Shown: positions 11,605 to 24,500 of the stretch, piece after piece
Numbering within the stretch: the first letter of the stretch is position 1
How the letters are laid out: every line of letters begins with the position of its first letter
Origin: Drosophila miranda
Taxonomy: Eukaryota > Arthropoda > Insecta > Diptera > Drosophilidae
Direction: 5' to 3'
DNA: 64,000 nucleotides
Assembly: GCF_003369915.1 (NCBI RefSeq)
Contig: NC_046675.1
Span: forward strand, 8,742,001 to 8,806,000
The notes under the pieces: model-generated
Databases searched by the model: none
The model's input: only the letters and a program-made list of their open reading frames with translations
Told to the model about the DNA's origin: nothing
Position numbers and translations under genes: made by a program

Positions 11605-14600
11605 ATGAATATCGACGACTACGAGAGTTTGCCGACGACCAGTGTCGGCATAAATATGACGGCGGGCGCCATCGCTGGCGTGCTGGAGCATGTGGTCATG
11701 TATCCGCTGGACTCTGTTAAGGTGAGAGACGTTTCCGCGGAAGAGGAGCCACCACATAACCTCACAAATGCGTGTACACAATCGAAATATTTTTATATGT
11801 CCGTCTGTGCCAATGCTCGGGCATAATCGTGATGTAATTCCTTGGCTCTCGAAGACTATTGCGGGTGGTATTTGCCCTGTAGCTGTGGCGCTCATAACTC
11901 AGCTGGTTTGTGCGTTTATCAGAGCACGTTCTGTGGGTTTACGCTTTGGCCGATAAGATTAGCCCCCCACCACTCCATGCCCGAGATTTGCTATGTGCGC
12001 TGTCCTGATAGCTTGATCGTCATTATCGTATGAGCTCCCCGTTCGTGCCCTATGCAATTCCGATGTCAAGACATTTGCATATAATGTACATATGCTATTG
12101 AAAATGCACATATGTACATCATCCGCAAGGCATGACAAGGCCTGCCTCTGCCCCGCCGATAATTAGATTCCATTGCTGGCTACTATATACAACAATTTTT
12201 CACGCAATTCGGTTCGAGCAGAGATATTGATTTTCTTTACTGGCCATATGTGTCCGTCAATCGGACTCCCCGAAGCTCCTAAGAATTCTGCTGTCGTGAC
12301 AGGCAATACTGGTGCCAAAAGTAACGCCCAAGTAAAGTCGGGATTCCCGGCGTTTTGCTTGACGAGTCATTGAGTTACGAAATCAAGAGCAGCAGCAACA
12401 GCACCACCAGCAGAGCTCTACATTTAATTGAACAACAATTGAAGCACTTTTATTCACATTATTATTATTAGTTTTCGCATTGTTGCCGTCTCGCTGGTTG
12501 CTGTTTATAAATAATCTATCTGTGATGGTTTTTGCTTATCGGAGGCACATGATGCATTGAGAATGCCGGTCTACGCTCTCGCAATCGATGCTATTTTTTT
12601 ATCAGCAGGCCCCCCCCCACCCTTTTATGTAATCTCTCCCCCCGTGTTCAGTGTTCATTCGGTGGCATTTTAATTATGATTTTGCACAGTATTCCGATTG
12701 CTCCGCCCACACTCGAGAGACAAGAGCCACTCATTGGATGGGTTTTTCTTCACCTTGAATGGCCGTCGTGTTATCACCCCTCAGACAGATGATACTAGTG
12801 GGGTCGGGGCCCCACTAAAACATGTAAACAATACAATGCAATGGAGTTATGTATTTGTTTTCCAGGAAATCTTATCTGATTCGCTCAAACCTCACGTCCC
12901 TGTAATTTACGCTATGTGGGATTCTGTGCTCTCCACTCTACACTCCCAGCCATCTATTATATATGTGGTTCTAGCCTGATTTGATTTGCTGGCACACCTC
13001 TAGCATTATATAGTACGTATGTACTTATTCCACGATTTAAATATGGGGGGATCGACTGCTAAATGTTTGTGGCCTAGCTAATTCGTTTTCGTAGACAAAG
13101 CTCCCTATTAAAGCGATATGGTGGCACAATTAAAAGTGTTTTCTCGGTTCTGAATCACGATGAAATGCATATTTTATGTATGTGAACGAGTATCGTTCAT
13201 CACCGTCTTTCAGTTGGGCAGTCTCCGGGGTATATCATGAGTAATAATGACATTGCACAACAAGCTATGAAAAAGAAATTCTATTTGCTGAACCCTAGAT
13301 TCTATACGTGTATAAACGTGATAGCTATTCCACGGGTTAATCGTTAATTATTCATAGAAACGAGTTTATCAATAAATAACTTAATAAATAGGTACACACG
13401 GAATCCCCATTTTTAATGCACACTAAAGTATTTCTTGTTTATTTACAGACGCGAATGCAGAGCCTGACATCAGCATCCAACATGAATATAATGTCAACCT
13501 TTCAGAATATGATCACACGTGAGGGTCTCTTGAGGTAAGCAGCACCTACGACACCCCTACCATTTGGAGGAAAAGCTTTTAAATGATTCGTTTGCAGACC
13601 CATTCGTGGTGCCAGTGCTGTGGTTGTGGGTGCAGGACCAGCGCATTCTCTCTACTTCGGGGCCTACGAGATGACCAAGGAAATGCTGACTAAATTCACA
13701 TCACTAAACCACCTTAACTACGGTTAGGACTGCTCTATATAAACGATCGATGGATCCTCCATGAACTATGATCGCTAATGCTCTGCCGTTACAGTTATCT
13801 CCGGGGCTGTGGCCACTCTCATACACGACGCTATCTCCAATCCCACGGAGGTGATCAAGCAGCGAATGCAAATGTACAACTCACCCTATTCATCGGTCAT
13901 CACGTGCATGCGGGATGTGTATCGGAAGGAGGGCTTCAAGGCCTTCTATCGATCCTACAGCACCCAATTGGTCATGAATATACCATATCAGACGATACAT
14001 TTTACCACATATGAGTTTATCCAGAATAAAGTGAGTACCTCTTAAGGATGCTGGATATACATATCTCGGAGAAGAACTTGTTTTAACACCGTATTTACGT
14101 TGCAGCTCAATTTGGATCGCAGATACAATCCCCCAGTGCATATGGTGGCGGGTGGAGCGGCGGGTGCCTGTGCAGCGGCCATAACGACACCCCTGGATGT
14201 GGTGAAAACACTGCTAAACACACAGGAAACGGGTCTAACAAAAGGCATGATCGAGGCCTGTCGCAAGGTATTTCATATACGTCTGAGCCGAAGGGACTTT
14301 CTGACTTTGTTTGACTTTCAGATCTACCATATGGCTGGGCCAATGGGTTTCTTCAAGGGAATGACTGCTCGCGTCTTGTATTCGATGCCAGCGACGGCCA
14401 TCTGCTGGTCCACATACGAGTTCTTCAAGTTCTATTTGTGTGGCCTCGACCGTGATCAATATAAATCGTCAATTACGGGCCGCTCCGAATTACAAGAGCC
14501 CCGCAAAACGGCCTATGTATTGCCGAAGAGCACAACCGATGAGGATCCGTCTTTGGCGACCGAATCTTTGGCCGTGGATACTGCTGCCGGCACGTTGAAG

Positions 14601-14762
14601 GATCCCGCTGTCCTGCATCCGACGCCGCCCACAGTCAATGCAGCCGGTGCCATCAAAACGGTGTGTGAACTGTCCACACGCACCGCTGCGCCCACCATAA
14701 ATCTGCACACGAGGCACACGGAAGTGAAGAGCCCCTATGAGCGGGGCTTCTCCAGTACGTAG
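11605..14762 (+). CDS. mfrn: Mitoferrin, mitochondrial iron carrier
   Basis: SLC25-family carrier of the inner mitochondrial membrane that imports iron for haem and Fe-S synthesis. Six exons: 11605-11721, 13449-13534, 13598-13722, 13795-14030, 14106-14267, 14322-14762, giving 388 residues. The three carrier repeats show the PxDxxK-type signatures PLDSVK, NPTEVIK and PLDVVK, with [10 protein letters not shown] in the second repeat and [13 protein letters not shown] in the third. The C-terminal tail of about 100 residues past the last helix is low-complexity (Thr/Ala/Pro). The first intron is long (1.7 kb), the others 54-75 bp. Start chosen: the ATG after the GCCACA repeats gives the expected N-terminus [15 protein letters not shown]. 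The leader contains a CAG run at 11091-11124. No damage seen. Confidence 0.95.
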
Positions 14763-16012
14763 ACTGTGCGCGAGGACGTGGCCGCAAGCGAGGCGGCCAG
14801 CGTTCGACACGTTTGCAGCGGCGACAGCTAAACACACATAAGCATAGCTATTAGTTGGCGGCGGGGAAAGGTGGCTGGAGGCGGCAGAGGTGCAGGAGTC
14901 AGTCTGTTTTGTGGAGTTTGGCGTGGACACGGCGTTTGAAACGTCTGCCGCCCCCATTCCCTTTGGCCCAAGCCTCTGTATTGCCTCTGGCCTCGTTTTT
15001 TCCCCAGCTGTTTGTATGAATACTCTGCGAGGAGTCGGTGAGAGAGTGTTATCACTCCCATAGTCGGAGGTTAAATAGTAGTTGTTGTTCTGCACAAAAA
15101 CTCTCGCTCTCACACTCCCCCCACAAAAAAAAAACACCCCCATCCACACCCCCCAGACAGACACACACACACACACACCCAAACAAAAACAAATTTCATT
15201 TATAGGCAAAAAGCAAAATATTCTTGTTAAAAAAACAAAAGGAAAAAATAATTATTACGATTATGATGATAATAACTTGTATCTATGTTGCTCGGAATTG
15301 AGTGGAACCCTTGTGTAAAGTACTATTATATTACCATTACATTGTGTATTACAATATATATATGATTTACGATATATTTTTTTTTTAACAAACAACAAAT
15401 TTCAAAGTATATATATACATATTATGCATATACTTGTTGATTTGATCGTTGTAAAGTAAGAGCAAAGCCAGGGCAAGAGAGCAACAAAAGCGCAAAAACG
15501 CAGGAAACAGAACAAAATAAACTGTTTCCCAAAAAAAAGGCAAAAAATTCAATGATTTGTAATCCAATTACACTTTCATCTTCAAACTGAGATGTTACAA
15601 AATATAGTATATACTTATAATAACGAGAGCCTGCAAACAACTATACAGCTCCCTCCTATTCCAGGCCCCCAGGAACCTACCCAACCAACCTTTGGGTACC
15701 ACATTACTGTAATGTAGTGGAGTAGAGTAGAGCCCCTGGCCCTGCCACTGGCACTTGACTGACTGATTGAGTTTATTGAAAGCCCCCAAACCGTATTCGC
15801 ATACATAATAAATATGTCTTGTTCTAGCTTCTAGAATATCCAAATAATAGCCTCAGTCAAGTGCCAGCGGGTGTCGGGGGCAACAGCAATCCAGTCCCCA
15901 AAAAACAAAACACAAAACACACACAATAAATAAAACCATTATATTATTACGTTCATTGTTATTTTTATTGTTTATATATTAATATATATGCATTACTATA
16001 TATACATATATA
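14763..16012. other. mfrn 3' UTR and convergent intergenic DNA
   Basis: No coding frame supported. It holds a C/A-rich microsatellite tract (about 15110-15190), A-rich and TA-rich stretches, and AATAAA signals at about 15806-15811 and 15925-15930 that could end mfrn transcripts. Confidence 0.5.
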
Positions 16013-16611
16013 CAGTGCCGCTCAACTGAATAGGTTCCACAATTTTCAAAAGTACAGTCGCTAAATCTTTTCAACCAACTTAACGATTTTGATGATGATT
16101 TGTATGAAACAGAAAAGTTTTCAGTCTCCAAATGATTTGAAATGGGTGGCGGGAACCCATTGGAACCAATCGGTGCAAGAATGCATCAAAATCAGACGAT
16201 TCCAAAAGGAAAACATTAATTTTTTTATTTTTAGTGAAGCAAAATATGGTACAAATATGAAAAGAAGAGCAGCCAGGCTTGCGATTAGAGCTCCTACCGC
16301 CTTCTGCAGCAAAATCAGGGAAGAATCCGGTGTTAATGCGAGTTTGGGCAGCCTACAGCCCTACAGCACTTCGTTGACAGGTGGTTTTTGTTAAATTTCC
16401 AAAAAATTTGCTTAAATATGAAAAGATATTTTTTGTTTTCGAAAAAAGTGTCATAAATACGTATCCTGGAGACCGCAAACTTTCCTAATTCTTTAACAAT
16501 CAATAAATCATTAAAATAAAAATTTATTTTATCAAAATCGGTAAATTGGTTGAAGAGATATATCGGTTCGACTTTTGAAAATTGTGGATCCTATTCAGTT
16601 TCGAGGCACTG
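16013..16611. mobile_element. Tc1/mariner-type element, non-autonomous or decayed, with TA flanks
   Basis: About 599 bp bounded by long terminal inverted repeats: 16013-16093 and 16531-16611 (81 bp each, a handful of mismatches in the outer 41). The ends begin CAGTGCC and close GGCACTG, with TA on each side, as expected for Tc1/mariner insertion at TA. In the interior a short plus-strand stretch (KIREESGVNASLGSLQPY) vaguely recalls the transposase helix-turn-helix, but no full transposase is present. It sits between the 3' ends of mfrn and BOD1. Confidence 0.85.
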
Positions 16612-16889
16612 TATATACATACATGTGTAATTCTATAAATTTACTTATTCTTAAACTGCAAAGTGTAGGATGTAAAATTACAATTTTATTGTTACCACAA
16701 ATTCTAACAAAAACAGAAACAAAAACAAAACTAATACAACAATTGGAAAATTGAAAATTTGCCCATTAAAACAGAATGAAAGAAACACAAACACTTGTGG
16801 AATTGTTTTTCTGTCAAATGCATTCAACAACAATTGCATTATTATTTTTTATTTTTTTTCCCACAACATTTTGATTTGTTTTGTTTAAG

Positions 16890-19800
16890 CTAGAGGATTG
16901 AATCCAAGCCACGTCGGCGCGAGCGCTGCGACAGAACTGGACGGGGCTTGTAGAGATCATCGTTGGTGTATCGCTGCTGCTGGCAGAGCTTCTGGCTGAG
17001 TCGCTTGGCGGACACTCCTTGGTCTGTTGGATAAACAAAAGCACGCAAATTAATTGGGTGATATGCTTGGAAGCAATTTGGAGACGGAAGGCAAACGGTT
17101 CGGCCACCCAAGAGCAGATCGAATGACATGCGAGAGAGAAGTGCTTACCCACCACATGAAATATTGTTTATTTTGATAGGTCTTGACTTTAGACGGCCTC
17201 GGGGAGCAGTACTACAACTGCTTGTACGCATAGTAATTTTTGAGCAAAAAAATGTGGAAAGAAAGCAGAGGCAGAGGTAGAGATCACAAAATGTGGATGA
17301 GAGAGGATGAGAGGAGGTTTTGCTACTCGAAGGAGCATTAATCTATGACAAATACGCACCAGACTCCTGCTTCTCTATTGCTTCGTTCTCCTTGGAATTG
17401 ATGCTGCCGTCGGAGGGCGTGGGTGAGGCCTTCGGTTCGTTGCGACGCAACCTTTTCACGGGACTGCCTGAAGACGAGCTGCTGCTACTCGCGGTTATGT
17501 GCTGCGGCGGTGTCGTCTCGCGCATCTTTTCGTGCCTCTCGTCGCCGCCGTCCAAACTACGCTTTGATTTCGTGCGCCTTAAAACACGCACATCCACCAA
17601 CTGCTTGGGCATCTCATCACTTAAGTCGTTCAACAAAGTATCCCTTTCTTCGATCAGTCGATTGATGAGCTCCAGGCGTGCCTTGAACTCCTCAGTGTTT
17701 GGCTCAAAGTGTATGGTATCCCCGGCCTCAGTTTCTGTTTCAGTTTCGTTATTTTGCTTGCTAGACTCTGCTGAAATCGGCTGCTTTTCAGCCAAAGAGT
17801 CGGTCTGGTTCTCCAAGCTGGTGGCCGATGCCGCCTCTGATACCTTTTCAGCTATTTGGGATCCCTCCGAGTCTATGGGCGGCTCCTCCATTTGTTTTAA
17901 ATCAATTGAAATCTCATCGGCCTCTTTACACACTTCATCGACAGGCGAGTCCTTTCCCAGCTCTATATCCAGCTGCTGTTCCTCTTCTTTGGCAGGCTCT
18001 GCTGGCGTTAGCTCGGTTTCCATTGGCTCAGACCGTGTCACATCTTCTGGTTCTTTTTCGACTTGATCCGCGTCCTTCTTTGGCTGAGAACCAGAAGCGG
18101 GGGCACACAATTCAATGAAACTGGTGGTCGATTGCTGTAGAATATCACTGACATTGACTACGCTGCTGCACATGCTCAAAATGCCAGCGCTATCGGTAGC
18201 ACCATTGCTACCGCCATTTGTGTTGCCATTCGAGTTGTTGCCGTACTGGACTGGCGCATCAGTTTTCTCGTTAGCCGTACCAGGATCGGGTAGGGGCGTG
18301 GCGACAGAGCTGGGTGGCGGCTTGCCCTCATCGTTAGAGTCCGAGCTGCGGCGCTTCTGTAGCTTTGCCTTGATTTCGCTGTGATCATCCTGCACGACTG
18401 GGGGCGCTGCACTCGTGGAGTTTGTGGAAGCTGTGGATTTGTTCCGATCACGGTCACGACTACGCTCGTGATCTCTCTTCTTTGATGAGGAGCCGCTGCT
18501 GCTACCGCTTTGATGGCTGCGATGGCTCTGGCTCTGGCCGTCTTTGCTCTTTTCTTTGTCCCGGTCTGAGCGGGACGAGGATGAGCTTGACTTGTGTTTC
18601 TTGTGTGAGGACGAGGTGTCGTGGCGTGACGAGGATGTGGAAGCTGAACGCTTTGACGACGATGATTCGCGATGAGTCCTACTCGACGAGGTTGAAGAAG
18701 AGCTCTTGTCCTTTTGGGAGCTGCTGCTGCTGCTGCTCTTGTGCTTGGAGCTTGAGTGAGAGTGCGAGGATGACTGCTTCGAGCTGGAGCTAGAGGAATG
18801 TTTACTCTGCGATTTATGGCGATTGCGATCAGCATCGCGATCCTTCGGCTCTCGGCTTTTGCGTCGCTGCTTATCATCCGAATTGCTCGAATGGTGACGT
18901 CCATCCCTCTCCTTGTCCTTATCTTTTGAGCTGCTCTTCGATTGTGATGATGCGGAAGTCTGCGTCTTTGTGGCGTCATCTTTGGTGGTTTCAACATCAT
19001 CCGGGGGCGGCAGCTTCGCGGCCACATCTTCTTTCACTTCTTCTACTTGATGCGTGGCAGAGGCAAGTGGCAGTGGCGATTCCTGTCTCTCGATTTCCGA
19101 TCCATTCGACTCAGCCTCTGGGATTTTATCTATCTTGGGAGTGGTATCTTGGGCAACCGCTTCTGAGAATGATCCAATGCTGTTTTCAGGTGCCGGTGGT
19201 GGTGTAGGCGTCTCAGGCTCAGGTGCAGCGTCCTCTGGAGGAGATGTTGGCGCCTCAGATGCAAATTGGAGTGGTACAGGCTCAAGTGGAGTTGCTTCAG
19301 GTTCAGGTGGAGGGGCCTCCAGTTCAGGTGGAGCGGTCTTCGGTTCAGGTGGAGGCGCCTCAGGCTCAGGTGGAGGAGCCTCGGGTGCCGGGGGTGGCGT
19401 CTCTGGTGCCGGCGGTGGCGTTTCAGGTGCTGGCGGTGGCGGTGGTGGTGGCGTCTGAGGTGGCTGGGGCATTGAAAAAGCTTCAATTTTGGGTAGAGCT
19501 GGCTGTTCCCGAGGTTCCAACGCAGGCACAGACAAAGGTTCGATGGAGATGTTACTGGCATCCTCAATATTGGCTTTCAGCTCGGACATAATGGCGTCCT
19601 CAATGGATAAAGCCTGGGAGGCACCGTTCGTGTTCTCCGACACGGAATTCCTGCGTTCGGTGCCTGCAATGTATGGAAAATTGATTATACAAATGGAAAA
19701 GTACATTATTGTATGCCTACCCTCGAATGTAATGGCATCTTGCTTGATGTCAAAGTGCAAGGGCCGACTGCAGTGGTCCCTGCCACTTGCAGCATCATTG

Positions 19801-20740
19801 GAATTCTCGTTAAACTTTGGCATCTGCGCCTCCTCTGATATGTTAGCGGCCATGTTTGGGGTTAGTTCGACGCTGTTGCTGGTGGGCGTTGGCTGCTGCC
19901 CATCCACAACTGACTCTGAGAAAGAGGCAATGGTGAGGCGACTATCACTGGATACCTGCGACAGTTGCGAGGCCTGCGATGCACCATTCACCGAGTCCAA
20001 GGTGTTCAAGGAGCCATTGTTCAGATCCTCCTTGTTTGCAGTTGGCTTGTCTTCGCTCAGAGGCTCAAATGAGGGCGAAGTGTCGTCATCATAGTTCCTA
20101 TCATCCACACCCGGCGGCAGGTCATCATCTTTGCTGTCGTCCTTTCCATCGAAATGCACTGTGCCGCGGTCAGAGTCGGGGCTGATTTGTTCGAGATCTG
20201 TGGGCAGTAGACTGGCAGAGGTGGTCTGCACATTCAGCAGGCTGCTGCCGTTCATGTGGCCAGCATATGGCGGCAACGGCGGCGCTGGCAGCAGCGTCGG
20301 CCTTGGTGGCGGGGCAATGGTAGGCGGAGTCGGCGGTGTGATGCCTAGATACTTGTAAGCAATGCTTTCGATCTTTGGCTCAAATATGGTGGCAACCTTC
20401 GGATTAACCACTTGGTCCACGATCTGATCCACTCCCTTTTCCAGGACATCCGAGCTGAAATTTTTGCAGTGTTTAATTTGGCTTTTTCAGGCCTGCTGGT
20501 CGTCCAAAATACTTACTCAAGCAAATGCTTGCGCAGTCTTTCCCGCAATTGGACCTTGTTTGTGTCTGGCGTCCAGCGTTGTTTGGCCAGAAAGTCGTTC
20601 ACTGCCGTCTCCACCCGATTGCGTACGTTCTGATATGCGGGCTTGGTGTCCACATCGGCTAGACAGCAGTTGAAACGAAATTCGTCGAAAACGCCCTGCG
20701 ATTTCACCTCCTCAATGAGGTTTTTTACAAAATCGTCCAT
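16890..20740 (-). CDS. BOD1: BOD1/Shg1-domain protein (Set1/COMPASS-linked)
   Basis: Orthologue of D. melanogaster CG5514 (BOD1), a protein with an N-terminal Shg1 domain known from COMPASS H3K4 methyltransferase complexes and from chromosome biorientation factors. Exons (minus order): 20740-20517, 20454-19721, 19663-17360, 17023-16890; 1131 residues. The Shg1 domain is in residues 1-100 (FVKNLIEEVKSQGVFDEFR through VDQVVNPKV). After it come a Pro-rich stretch, a degenerate PPPEPEA-type repeat (about 19200-19450), a Ser/Lys/Arg-rich region with long Ser runs (18450-18960) and an acidic region. The last exon encodes a basic tail, PVLSQRSRRRGLDSIL. The 57-nt intron at 19664-19720 is in frame without stops. 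The 17360 donor (GTGCGT) is weak; without it the protein ends five residues on, at 17343. The gene is divergent from NSD. Confidence 0.92.
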
Positions 20741-21501
20741 CGTCTATTGAATTTACAAGCGCTGCGAGTTGTTGTCGAAAGGTGGGCGTACGAGCGAGCG
20801 AATCTAAAATCTGCTTTTAGTATTTTTATATTATTTCAGATTTACACTTTGTGATCATAGAAATTTTTCTAGTGATGGTTGTCGATTACAATTAAAATGT
20901 TTTAAATCGGACTATTAAAATTGGTAATATAGCACCGAAAATAATGAAAATTGTATCATTTTAGCGCAGTTCAGGTGAAAGATATCAATGTTTCTCTTAT
21001 AAGTAAAAGGAAAGTGCAGGATTGATCAACAAGAAGAATGTACAATCGTTAATATTTTCCGCCATTTACCTCAAGTAGTTGAACTATTTAAATAGAGGGG
21101 GCTTTAATGGCCTAAGTTCGGTTTTTCATCATCCGAGACGCTATATTGTTGTTGAGGAGCAAAAACAGCAATCGCCGTAGCAAGAAAAAGAGTCATGTAT
21201 TCGAAACAAGCCAGTCAAGTAGAAAATAGATTCATTAATTGGATAAAATTATTTGGGCAGGGCTGAGAGTTATAGATAGGTAGTAATATTCTACGGAATA
21301 TAAAAATCGAGGAATATAGAACTTGAATGCATCAGTTTTTAAAATGAGACGGTATATTTCGGTATATTAGCGATAAATCCGCGGTCACACTGGGCCATGG
21401 TTGCAATGCGATAGAAATTTTGGCGCACGCGAAGCGCTGGTTTTCTTTCGATTGATGGTTTTGTGGAATTTGGTTGTTAAGTATAGTAAATTAAACGAAT
21501 A
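20741..21501. repeat. Divergent BOD1/NSD spacer with dispersed-repeat copies
   Basis: The spacer holds the inverted partner (about 21027-21152) of the repeat at 5575-5697, followed by a copy of the AT-rich family (about 21160-21335) with AAGTAGAAAATAGATTCATT, GGATAAAATTATTTGGGCA and ATATTCTACGGAATAT. Core-promoter motifs for NSD follow directly. Confidence 0.65.
21358..21392 (+). promoter_or_regulatory. Motif 6 + motif 1 core promoter, probably of NSD
   Basis: TTCGGTATATTA at 21358-21369 matches Ohler motif 6 (KTYRGTATWTTT) in 11 of 12 positions. CGGTCACACTG at 21382-21392 is a perfect motif 1 (YGGTCACACTR), the M1BP-bound element. The pair is the known promoter class of broadly expressed fly genes and lies about 110 bp before the NSD ATG. 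Confidence 0.7.
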
Positions 21502-24500
21502 ATGAAGATAAGTGCGGGTGCACACTCGGAAACGGATGGTGTGGGTGCCCAATCAAATGTATCGTTCAATGCTGATGGGGGTACAGCTACCGGGGACGCG
21601 GCTGCAGGCAACGCCGAGTCCGTAGCATCCCAGATAACGGAGCATCCAGAAAAGGTACAGGAGAAGCGGAGAAAACGCAGCAAAATTGTGGCTCATGGTG
21701 GCGACTCTGTGACAGAGTTAACCGAAAACGACTTGAATGGCTCTTTGAGTCCGAAAAACGCGCCATTCGCCATAAAAAAACAGAAGCGTCTCTCAGCGTT
21801 AAACAGTAAGTACCCACTATGACACACTTTTACTTTTAGTCGTTTTGCTCGTATGCTAATATGCTTTCTTGTGTGTGTTTGTGTGTGTATGCCTTACGTT
21901 AACAGGAAAGCGCGATTTAATTAATTTGCAGTCGGCATTGAGCCCAAAATACATTGGCTATGCGAATGCCAACTCCCCGACGCCATTGTCCGACTCGGAC
22001 GACACTGTGCGCACAACGCGTCGTCGCCTCACTCAAGCAGCAGCCCGCAACAGCAGCAACAACAACAACCACTGCGAGCTGCAGCCCAGGGACAATGACG
22101 CGGCAACAGAATCACCAAAGACCTTGGAAGGGACACCGCTGGTAGATCGCAGTGAAAGCAAAAACTACATAAGCCCCATCGAAAAGCTTCTAATGAAAAA
22201 TGGCGCCAGCTCGCCAAACAGCACAGGCTTCGAAACAGATCCTGAAGACGTGGCACCTCTAGCCACCCGCCTGCATCTGAGACGTAAACTGAAGCGGGCT
22301 GCAAAAACGAGTCCGCAGGAAGATCGGACAGAGGAAGCAACAACTACAGAGATGATAGAACAGATAGAGACGACTACAGAGATGGAAAAGAAGACAGAGG
22401 AAGCAGCGACTACAGAGATGGAAAAGCGGACAGAGGAAGCAGCGACTACAGAGATGGTTAAAAAAGAAGAACCAACTTTAGTCGCGGAAAATCAGAAAGA
22501 AGAAGCAAATGACAAAATTGAAAAACAAAATGAAGAATCTACTTCAGAGATGGTAGAGTCCCCACAGAAAGTTCCTTCTGTGAGGGAAGAGCCAATGGAA
22601 ATAACCGATTTACAACCAAAAGAAGTCTCCGCTGCTAAAATCGAAGACACCGTCCCCCTCAGCACGGATGTAAACTCCGAGTCGGAGTCTCGGGATTCTT
22701 CCTGCGATGTGGTCAGTAGCAGCAGGATTTCGTTAAGCAACGAAAACGCACAAGACTTGCCCGGCGAGCCTACCGATACGAGTAGCAAAACCATTGAGTC
22801 CACTGGCGAACCGAACGACCCTGATCCTGACCCAGACCCAGACTCTGAATTGGGGTTTGCCTTGCCAGCGGCAACATCAACAGACATGAAATCCCCTGGG
22901 GAGCTGAGCCCGACAGCCTTCCGGCAGCCAGAGGACAACGGATACGTGAAGTCGCCATCTTCGGTGAGCCTGGACAGCGCCAAGGGTTTGTCCATAGTTA
23001 CGGATCCGGGCTGGGGCACCTATCAGGTGGGTGATCTGTATTGGGGCAAGGTATTTTCGTACTGCTTCTGGCCGTGTATGGTATGCCCGGATCCGTATGG
23101 TCAGATTGTGGGCAACCTTCCGGCCCATCCGCAGCGCACGTCGACGGACAACGCCCCCTTGCCCATCCAGGTGCATGTGCGCTTCTTTGCCGACAGCGGG
23201 CGGCGCAACTGGATTAAGCCCGAGAATCTCCTGAGCTTTGCCGGCCTCAAGGCATACGAGGAGCAGCGCGAGGAGGTGCGCATCAAGCATGGCAACAGGA
23301 GCGGCAAGTACCGAACCATGGTGCCCAAGCGGACGAAACTAGATGTCTGGCGGCAGGCCATCGACGAGGCCCAGCTGGTGGCCCAAGTGCCCTACTCCGA
23401 GCGACTGGAGAAGTTCTATCAGATTTATGAGAGCGTTGTGTGAGTAGACACGCCAAAGAGAGACCCAGAGACCACAGCTAATCAATGTCCCTTTTCGAAC
23501 CATTTCAGAACCATTAACAAACAGAAACGGAAGCGCACCAACTCCATGACGCAGGACACGTCGGATGTGGGTAGCAGCCTGTACGACTCCACAGACAACT
23601 TGCATGCCAAGGCCCATCTGCAGCTGGTGAACGTGAAGCGCGAGCGCTCAGAGACGCCCATAAGTCCCGCCTTCTCGCCCGTCAAGAAGAGTCAGATGCG
23701 TACCAAGCGACGAAAGCTGAGCAAAGGAGCTGAGGCGGAGACTGGCGGCGGCACCGTGCCATCGGAAAGTGTGGCAGGCGCGGAGAAGAATATCACTCCC
23801 TCCAATTCGGGGGGCATCTATGAGAATGCAGAGTTTCGTCAGCTATTCGATGCGATCCAGGAATATGTGATGGTCCATCGTCACGACGAGAAAGTTGAAA
23901 AGGTGCTGCGGGCCGTTGTGGGCAATATCTGGTCATTGAAGCAGATCCAGTTGCGCGAACTAGAGCGAGAGTTGGCCTACGGCGAAATGGATCAGGAACA
24001 GCTTGGATCGGCAGTCGTTGAACGGGGCACCGGCACCACCCAGCGGCTGTCCAATCGCCTGAAAACGCTGGTGGAGCGACGAAGCCGTACACCAGTGGTC
24101 ACGCCCAGTGGTACGCCGACACCCAGCACCATCGGTGGTGCGGAGATGCGTCTTGCGGAAATTTCCAAGCCGAAAAAGCCAGTTAATCGGCCCATCGAGG
24201 AGGTGGTCGAAGATATATTCCAGCTGGACAGCAAGTACCTATTCCGCGGCCTCCCCCGCGGCACCGTCTGTAAGTATTGCTTCAAAACCGGCTCGAATCT
24301 GCTGCAGTGCTCGCGGACCTGCCACAGCTGGATGCATGCCGATTGCCTGGAGAGCAAGAGGAATGGCCTGCCCGCATCCAAAAAGGAAGGACAGAAGCTT
24401 AAAGCTTTGGAAGATGTGTCCACATCCTCCTCCACCACGCGGCCCGTTCCCGCAGCGGAGCACATAACAGGCGATGCGCCGGACGCTTTAGCCACTATCG

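Noticed and set aside
16013-16019. CAGTGC downstream of mitoferrin, like an iron-responsive-element loop
   Set aside because: It is the terminus of the Tc1/mariner inverted repeat, lacks the flanking IRE stem with a bulged C, and lies over 1.2 kb past the stop.
19054-19458. Gly/Ser-rich open frame opposite BOD1
   Set aside because: Reverse reading of the PPPEPEA-type repeat; no independent evidence of a gene.
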